DNA of 11,196 bases from Gammaproteobacteria bacterium (GTDB lineage Bacteria; Pseudomonadota; Gammaproteobacteria; Steroidobacterales; Steroidobacteraceae), in assembly GCA_028293775.1 (NCBI GenBank), contig JAQGOD010000106.1, positions 1 to 11,196 of the forward strand, in the 5' to 3' direction. The translations under genes were made by a program, and so were the position numbers. Shown here piece by piece: positions 7,204-11,196 of this stretch (positions are counted from its first letter, which is position 1; the number at the start of each line of letters is the position of its first letter). The notes under the pieces are model-generated. The model was given only the letters and a program-made list of their open reading frames with translations, ran no database searches and was not told the DNA's origin.

Positions 7204-7205
7204 GG
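7202..7205 (+). promoter_or_regulatory. Ribosome binding site of pyrB
   Basis: GAGG overlapping the ruvX stop codon, 5 bases before the pyrB ATG at 7211. It supports translation of pyrB from the shared transcript. Confidence 0.55.
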
Positions 7206-7210
7206 CGCAC

Positions 7211-8179
7211 ATGCGATCACAACAAGACAGCGCGGGGGGCTTGCGCCACCTCATCACGCTCGACGGCCTGACCCGCGACGCAGTGAGTTCGATTCTCGAT
7301 AGGGCGGAGCGTTATCGCCGTTTGCCGGGACAGCCTGCCTACGAGGGCCGCGAACTGGCGGGCGTCACCCTCGCAAATTTATTTTTCGAGCCGAGCACAC
7401 GGACCCGGGCCTCGTTTGATCTCGCCAGCCGACGCCTAGGGGCGCACGTGCTCAACTTGGACCTGCATTCCAGCTCGCGCGCCAAAGGCGAAAGCATGTT
7501 GGACACCATTTACACGCTCGAGGCCATGAACACCGATGTGTTCGTCATTCGCGATTCCGAAGCCGGCATGCCGGAGTTCCTGATCGATCATGTGGCGCCG
7601 CACGTCTCGGTGATTAGCGCGGGAGAAGCGCATCTATCGCATCCCACTCAAGGGTTGCTCGATGTATTGACCATCCGTACCCACAAGCGTCGCTTCACGG
7701 GACTGAAAGTGGCCATCGTGGGGGACATCAAGCATTCGCGCGTGGCGCGATCGACGGCAACCGCGCTCGCCACCTTGGGCACCACGGACTTGCGCTTGGT
7801 GGCGCCCGAGGCATTGCTGCCGGAAGAAGCCGAATTTCGGGGCGCCCAGCGCTTCACGCGCATCGAGGACGGTATTGCGGGTGCGGACGTAGTCATGATG
7901 CTGCGGATCCAAAAGGAACGCATGGCGCAAGCGGCCTCGCTCGACGATGCCGCCTACTTTCGGGATTTCGGCTTGACCCCACAACGTTTGAAGCTCGCAG
8001 CGCCCAGCGTGCTGGTCATGCATCCGGGGCCGATGAACCGCGGCGTGGAAATCGCCTCGGAAGTGGCGGACGGGCCGCGCTCGGTCATTCGCGAACAGGT
8101 CAATAATGGCGTTGCGGTGAGGATGGCGGTGCTCGCCGCGATCGCCGCCACGCTGACTCGGCATCGCAGGCCGCTTTAA
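7211..8179 (+). CDS. pyrB: Aspartate carbamoyltransferase, catalytic subunit
   Basis: Second enzyme of pyrimidine synthesis: carbamoyl phosphate plus aspartate gives N-carbamoyl-aspartate. The 322 residues lie between the E. coli (311) and Pseudomonas chains. The carbamoyl-phosphate loop is FFEPSTRTRASFDLA (58-72), with STRTR at 62-66. The mobile Ser/Lys loop is SSSRAKGES (87-95), with Lys92. HPTQGLLD is at 144-151, and HPGPMNRGVEI (271-281) carries the aspartate-side Arg277. The residues before HPTQ read SAGEAHLS, where NxGDGR is more usual; this looks like a family variant. No pyrI, pyrR or pyrC' is adjacent, although Pseudomonas ATCase needs the inactive dihydroorotase PyrC' for assembly. 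The stop codon shares bases with the convergent amidase gene. Confidence 0.97.
   Translation: MRSQQDSAGGLRHLITLDGLTRDAVSSILDRAERYRRLPGQPAYEGRELAGVTLANLFFEPSTRTRASFDLASRRLGAHVLNLDLHSSSRAKGESMLDTIYTLEAMNTDVFVIRDSEAGMPEFLIDHVAPHVSVISAGEAHLSHPTQGLLDVLTIRTHKRRFTGLKVAIVGDIKHSRVARSTATALATLGTTDLRLVAPEALLPEEAEFRGAQRFTRIEDGIAGADVVMMLRIQKERMAQAASLDDAAYFRDFGLTPQRLKLAAPSVLVMHPGPMNRGVEIASEVADGPRSVIREQVNNGVAVRMAVLAAIAATLTRHRRPL
8176..8179. other. Overlapping stop codons of convergent pyrB and amidase genes
   Basis: The four bases TTAA hold the pyrB stop (TAA, 8177-8179, plus strand) and the amidase stop (TAA on the minus strand, 8178-8176). There is no intergenic space for a terminator, so both transcripts must read into the opposite gene or end inside it. 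Confidence 0.9.
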
Positions 8180-9564
8180 GGCAACCGGAACTGCGCGACC
8201 CCGGCTTGCTCGAGACTTCGCGCGGCCGCCAGACACAAATCCTCGCGCCAGGGTGCACCGATGAGCTGCACACCCAAGGGCAAATCAGGCTCACTTCCCG
8301 GCGTCTCGAGGCCCGGCCAGGTGGGCACTGTGCATACGGGTAATCCGATACATGAAATCGGCTGCGTCAGCACGCCAAGGCCCGCCTTGGTCGGAATACT
8401 GCGATCATTGATCAGCAGAGTTTCTTGACCAACGCGCGGCGCGACCACGGGAGCAGCCGCCGCGATCAGCAGGTCAAAGTGTTCGAATAACACCAGGGCT
8501 TCTTCATAGGCTTGCCTACGAACACGCTGCGCCTGTACCACCCAGGAAGCGGGAATCAACGTGCCGGCCACCAAACGGTCGCGCGAGGCCGCGCCGAACT
8601 CCGCATACCGCTCGATCAAGCGGGGTCGATGAAGCGCGCCGCCTTCGGCACCGGTGATGATATAGGCCGCGGCGCGCGCTGCTTCGGCGTTCTTAAGCTC
8701 GGCCCATTCTGTCGCGCCCAAGGCTGCCGCAACCAACTGTACCGCGCGCCGCGCCGTCGGATCCGCCCATTCGTGAAACCAACCGCCGAGAATGCCGATC
8801 CGGGTGGCCGCCGGAAGCCGAAGCGCGGCAGCGACCGGCTCGGGCGCACGTTGCGCGCAAGCCGGATCCAATGCATCGGGACCCTGCATGGCATCGTAGG
8901 CTGTCGCGAGATCGAGCACACCGCACGCAAAGGGCCCCACATGGTCGAAGCTGTTCACGAACGGAAAAGTGCCGGTGCGCGGCAGACGTCCATAAGTGGG
9001 CTTCAGGCCGAATACTCCGCAAAGGGAGGCCGGTACGCGAATGGACCCGCTGGTATCCGAGCCCAATGTCAGCGGCACCATCCCGGCGCCCACCGCCGCT
9101 GCCGAGCCACCGGAGGATCCGCCCGCGCCGCGCGTGTGATCGTGAGGATTGCGCGTCGTGCCGTAGTGAGGATTTTCCGTGACGAATCCGTAGGCCAGCT
9201 CTTCCATGTTGAGCGCGCCCACCAGCACTGCGCCGGCGCGGCGCATTCGGTCGACGACCGCGGCGTCCGCGGCTGCCGGGGCATTGCTTGCGTTGAGCTT
9301 GGCGCCGGCGAGGGTCACCATGCCTTCGATATCGAACAGGTTCTTGACCGCATAGGGCACGCCGGCAAGCGGGGGCAAGGGCTTGCCTTGCGTCCGCAGC
9401 GCATCGATGGCCGCCGCTTCGCGCTGCGCGCGCTCGAAAGTAAATGCGGTGAAGCAATTGAGCGGCGGATCGCGCGCCTCAATCAGCTCTTTGGTTTCCG
9501 TCAGCACCGAGACGGCGCTGCGCACGCCTTCCCTGATCTGCTGCACGATGCCGTGCGCCCTCAC
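8176..9564 (-). CDS. AtzE-type amidase (amidase signature family)
   Basis: Cytoplasmic Ser-cisSer-Lys amidohydrolase, 462 residues. Catalytic residues by motif: Lys74 in YAVKNLFDIEG, cis-Ser150 in GGSSGGSAAA, and nucleophile Ser174 in GSDTSGSIRVPAS; GVFGLKPTYGRLPR (183-196) follows. The 76- and 24-residue spacings fit the family. GatA is the best-known relative, but no gatB or gatC is present. Instead an AtzG-like small subunit gene lies upstream with a GTGA overlap, the arrangement of AtzE-AtzG, which in Pseudomonas sp. ADP hydrolyses 1-carboxybiuret in cyanuric acid breakdown. No atzD, atzF or transporter gene is in view, so the substrate is unknown. The GTG at 9564 is the only reasonable start. 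The best label is AtzE-family amidase; a generic amidase is the fallback. Confidence 0.88.
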   Translation of the reverse strand: MRAHGIVQQIREGVRSAVSVLTETKELIEARDPPLNCFTAFTFERAQREAAAIDALRTQGKPLPPLAGVPYAVKNLFDIEGMVTLAGAKLNASNAPAAADAAVVDRMRRAGAVLVGALNMEELAYGFVTENPHYGTTRNPHDHTRGAGGSSGGSAAAVGAGMVPLTLGSDTSGSIRVPASLCGVFGLKPTYGRLPRTGTFPFVNSFDHVGPFACGVLDLATAYDAMQGPDALDPACAQRAPEPVAAALRLPAATRIGILGGWFHEWADPTARRAVQLVAAALGATEWAELKNAEAARAAAYIITGAEGGALHRPRLIERYAEFGAASRDRLVAGTLIPASWVVQAQRVRRQAYEEALVLFEHFDLLIAAAAPVVAPRVGQETLLINDRSIPTKAGLGVLTQPISCIGLPVCTVPTWPGLETPGSEPDLPLGVQLIGAPWREDLCLAAARSLEQAGVAQFRLP

Positions 9565-9752
9565 GGGCGAAACACCGGCGCAGCTTCCGATGCAAAGGTC
9601 ATGGGCAAGTTCACAATCGTCTGCGCGATCGCCTCGAGGCGTGAGAACTGCACCACGATTTGCGCGATTTGCGTCTCATCGAAGTGATAGCCCTGCAGAC
9701 TCAAGGCCGCGCGCACATACGACTCGAGCGAATAGTCGTCGGGCTTTGCCAC
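9561..9752 (-). CDS. AtzG-like (DUF4089) small subunit of the amidase
   Basis: A 63-residue, mostly helical protein. Its pattern (SLESYVRAALSLQGYHF, then FSRLEAIAQTIVN, and a conserved end APVFRP) fits the AtzG-like/DUF4089 family, which is related to GatC and binds its partner amidase as a stabilising small subunit. It starts at a GTG, since a TAG stop lies two codons upstream in frame and no other good start is near. AGGG is only one base from the GTG, so the ribosome site is poor and the message could be nearly leaderless. The stop overlaps the amidase GTG by four bases, which supports co-translation of the pair. Confidence 0.85.
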   Translation of the reverse strand: MAKPDDYSLESYVRAALSLQGYHFDETQIAQIVVQFSRLEAIAQTIVNLPMTFASEAAPVFRP

Positions 9753-9867
9753 ACCCTATGATTACATATTCGCCGCTCGCCCTGCGATCAGTCCCGCTCA
9801 TCCCAGGTGCGTTGCGATCCTGGTGAAGCGCGTACAGGCTTGGATCCTCATCAATCGGAGGCTCGCC
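9753..9867. promoter_or_regulatory. Divergent control region between the atzG-like gene and the acyltransferase
   Basis: This 115-base gap holds the only AT-rich block nearby, TATGATTACATATT at 9757-9770. It could supply a -10 element on either strand (TATGAT on plus, TATGTA on minus), but no matching -35 element was found. A small inverted repeat, CCAGG at 9803-9807 and CCTGG at 9819-9823, lies closer to the acyltransferase. This is a weak prediction. Confidence 0.3.
9857..9861 (+). promoter_or_regulatory. Ribosome binding site deciding the acyltransferase start
   Basis: GGAGG, 6 bases before the ATG at 9868. It makes that ATG clearly better than the upstream in-frame GTG at 9823. Confidence 0.8.
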
Positions 9868-11091
9868 ATGACCGCGCAGAACTTGTTTCGAGAAGATTTG
9901 GGGCAACGCCGCTATGACCTCGACTGGGTCCGCATCGGCGCTTTTATGCTGCTGATTTGCTATCACGTCGGCATGTACTACGTGACTTGGGATTGGCACG
10001 TGAAAAGCCCGCATGCCTCGCACGCCATCGAGCCCCTGATGATGCTGACCTCACCCTGGCGCCTATCCTTGCTGTTCTTGGTTTCGGGCGTCGCAACCGG
10101 GTTCTTGCTGGCTCGGCAGGGCGCGCGAGGTTTCTTGGGGCAACGCTCGACCCGCCTGCTCATCCCGCTGGCCTTCGGCATGCTCGTCATCGTGCCGCCG
10201 CAGTCCTACCTCGAGGTAGTCGAAAACCTCAAGTACTCGGGAGGCTTCGCGGAGTTTTATCGCCTCTATATCACCGGCTTCCACGGCTTTTGCCGCGGCA
10301 GCGATTGCCTGATCATGCCCACGTGGAATCATCTGTGGTTCGTGGCGTATTTGTGGGTGTACACGGCGGTGCTCTATGGCGCGGTACGCCTCGCCCCGCC
10401 CTTGAGTCCGTGGTTGCGCCGGCTGGCCGAGAAATGGCTGTCGGGAGCAGGAATTCTGGTGTGGCCCCTCGCTTATCTTTGCGCGATCCGCTTAGGGTTG
10501 GCGCCAAGGTTTCCCGCCACCCATGCACTGCTGGACGATTGGTACAATCACGCCATGTATTTCGGCGTATTCCTCCTCGGCTTTGCGCTGGCCGCTGCAC
10601 GCGCCGCGTGGGTCACTTTGGAACGCACCCGCTGGCTGACGCTGGCCTTGGCCATTCTGGGCTGGGCCTTCTTGTCGGCGTACATTGCTGCGTACAGCGA
10701 TGACGCGGCGATTCCGCCCGCGGGCCTGCGGCTGTTCGCGAGGGCCATCTACGGGGCCGAGCAGTGGCTGGCGATTGCGGCCGTCGTAGGCTTCGCACAC
10801 CGCCATTTGACGCGCGACAATGCGGCGCGCCGCTATCTGACCACGGCCATATTCCCGGTCTATATTCTTCATCAGACCGTCATCGTCGTGGTGGCGCACG
10901 CACTCAAGCCCTCGCAGTTGTATGCGCCGATCGAGGGACTGCTGCTGGTGCTGGTCACGGTAACCACCTGTTTCTTAGGATACGAGGCAATACGCCGGGT
11001 GCGAGTGCTGCGGCCGCTGTTCGGCCTGGCGGGCGCACCCGCGGCACCGCGCCTGGGCCAAGAATTCAGCGTTCCGCAAGACATCAACTGA
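9868..11091 (+). CDS. Acyltransferase-3 family membrane protein, OpgC-like
   Basis: Multi-pass inner-membrane O-acyltransferase, 407 residues, with about ten hydrophobic segments. The first helix carries the family signature RRYDLDWVRIGAFMLLICYH, with Arg22 and the probable catalytic His33. The following MYYVTWDWHVKSP, SPWRLSLLFLVSGVATGF (62-79) and the basic R93/R96 segment before LLIPLAFG resemble OpgC/MdoC-like members, which move succinyl or other acyl groups onto periplasmic glucans. HLWFVAYLWVY (155-165) and FPVYILHQTVIV (329-340) are further family blocks. No opgG/opgH is in view, so the acceptor is unknown. The start at 9868 is set by GGAGG. The next gene starts directly after its stop. 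Confidence 0.9.
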   Translation: MTAQNLFREDLGQRRYDLDWVRIGAFMLLICYHVGMYYVTWDWHVKSPHASHAIEPLMMLTSPWRLSLLFLVSGVATGFLLARQGARGFLGQRSTRLLIPLAFGMLVIVPPQSYLEVVENLKYSGGFAEFYRLYITGFHGFCRGSDCLIMPTWNHLWFVAYLWVYTAVLYGAVRLAPPLSPWLRRLAEKWLSGAGILVWPLAYLCAIRLGLAPRFPATHALLDDWYNHAMYFGVFLLGFALAAARAAWVTLERTRWLTLALAILGWAFLSAYIAAYSDDAAIPPAGLRLFARAIYGAEQWLAIAAVVGFAHRHLTRDNAARRYLTTAIFPVYILHQTVIVVVAHALKPSQLYAPIEGLLLVLVTVTTCFLGYEAIRRVRVLRPLFGLAGAPAAPRLGQEFSVPQDIN

Positions 11092-11196
11092 ATGGCCGCC
11101 CTTCCTGCCGCGAGTCCTGCACGCAGCGTCCGACGCGGATGGGTGCTTTACGTGGTGCTGGCCCTGCTCTACGGCGTGTACCTGGGCGTCAACCGC
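11092..11196 (+). CDS. Unknown membrane protein, N-terminal fragment (cut by right edge)
   Basis: An ATG directly abuts the acyltransferase stop (TGA then ATG) and opens a frame of 35 codons to the window end. Residues 1-16 are Ala/Pro/Ser/Arg-rich and end in basic residues; 17-32 (GWVLYVVLALLYGVYL) form a membrane helix or signal anchor with the positive-inside pattern. No ribosome site is clear, so coupling to the upstream gene is likely. Too short to identify. Confidence 0.55.
   Translation, partial: MAALPAASPARSVRRGWVLYVVLALLYGVYLGVNR

Noticed and set aside
8512..9687. Long plus-strand open frame (391 codons) opposite the amidase
   Set aside because: It lies wholly antisense to two genes with clear family motifs, its protein is rich in Arg/Gly/His/Ala without any recognisable domain, and such frames are common opposite GC-rich genes.
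9823..9867. Upstream GTG start for the acyltransferase
   Set aside because: No ribosome site precedes it, while the ATG at 9868 has GGAGG at 6 bases and the family signature begins after it.
1..11196. CRISPR arrays, tRNA or rRNA genes, insertion sequences, phage genes
   Set aside because: No spaced direct repeats, tRNA-like cloverleaf, transposase, integrase or terminal repeats were recognised; nearly all of the window is occupied by intact protein genes.

Overview
The window is a stretch of GC-rich gammaproteobacterial chromosome. Gene order closely follows the Pseudomonas aeruginosa region chpA-pilK-pilJ-pilI-pilH-pilG / gshB-tonB3-yqgE-yqgF-pyrR-pyrB. pilK and pyrR are absent, and the genes beyond pyrB differ. 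Protein motifs and this synteny point to a non-enteric gammaproteobacterium of the Pseudomonas/Xanthomonas/Nevskia-Steroidobacter type. The exact family cannot be settled by reading.

Left part (1-4159, minus strand): a compact Pil-Chp chemosensory operon controlling type IV pili and twitching, transcribed pilG-pilH-pilI-pilJ-chpA. It encodes two single-domain response regulators (PilG, PilH), a CheW-type adaptor (PilI), a PilJ-type methyl-accepting receptor and the start of the large CheA-like kinase ChpA, which runs off the left edge. Spacing is tight: two 4-base ATGA overlaps (or one, if PilH uses its internal start) and gaps of 16 and 18 bases, so co-transcription is very likely.

Middle (4292-8179, plus strand): a divergent run of gshB (glutathione synthetase), a TonB3-type periplasmic protein, yqgE/algH, ruvX/yqgF and pyrB (aspartate carbamoyltransferase catalytic chain). 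These are overlapping or only 2-7 bases apart, as in one operon. The short divergent pilG-gshB control region carries a perfect 9-base inverted repeat with arms 60 bases apart.

Right part (8176-11196): the synteny ends. pyrB and a convergent amidase gene share the four bases TTAA, so both stop codons overlap. The amidase is an AtzE-type amidase-signature enzyme, preceded with a 4-base overlap by a 63-residue AtzG-like (DUF4089) small subunit; together they look like a two-subunit amidohydrolase of unknown substrate. Divergent from that pair is an OpgC-like acyltransferase-3 membrane protein, followed directly by the first 35 codons of another membrane protein cut by the right edge.

Most of the window is well-known core biology. 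The parts worth a second look are the AtzE/AtzG-like pair, the lean pil-chp and pyr operons (no pilK, pyrR or pyrC' here), the conserved histidine in the ChpA N-terminal module, and the inverted repeat between pilG and gshB.
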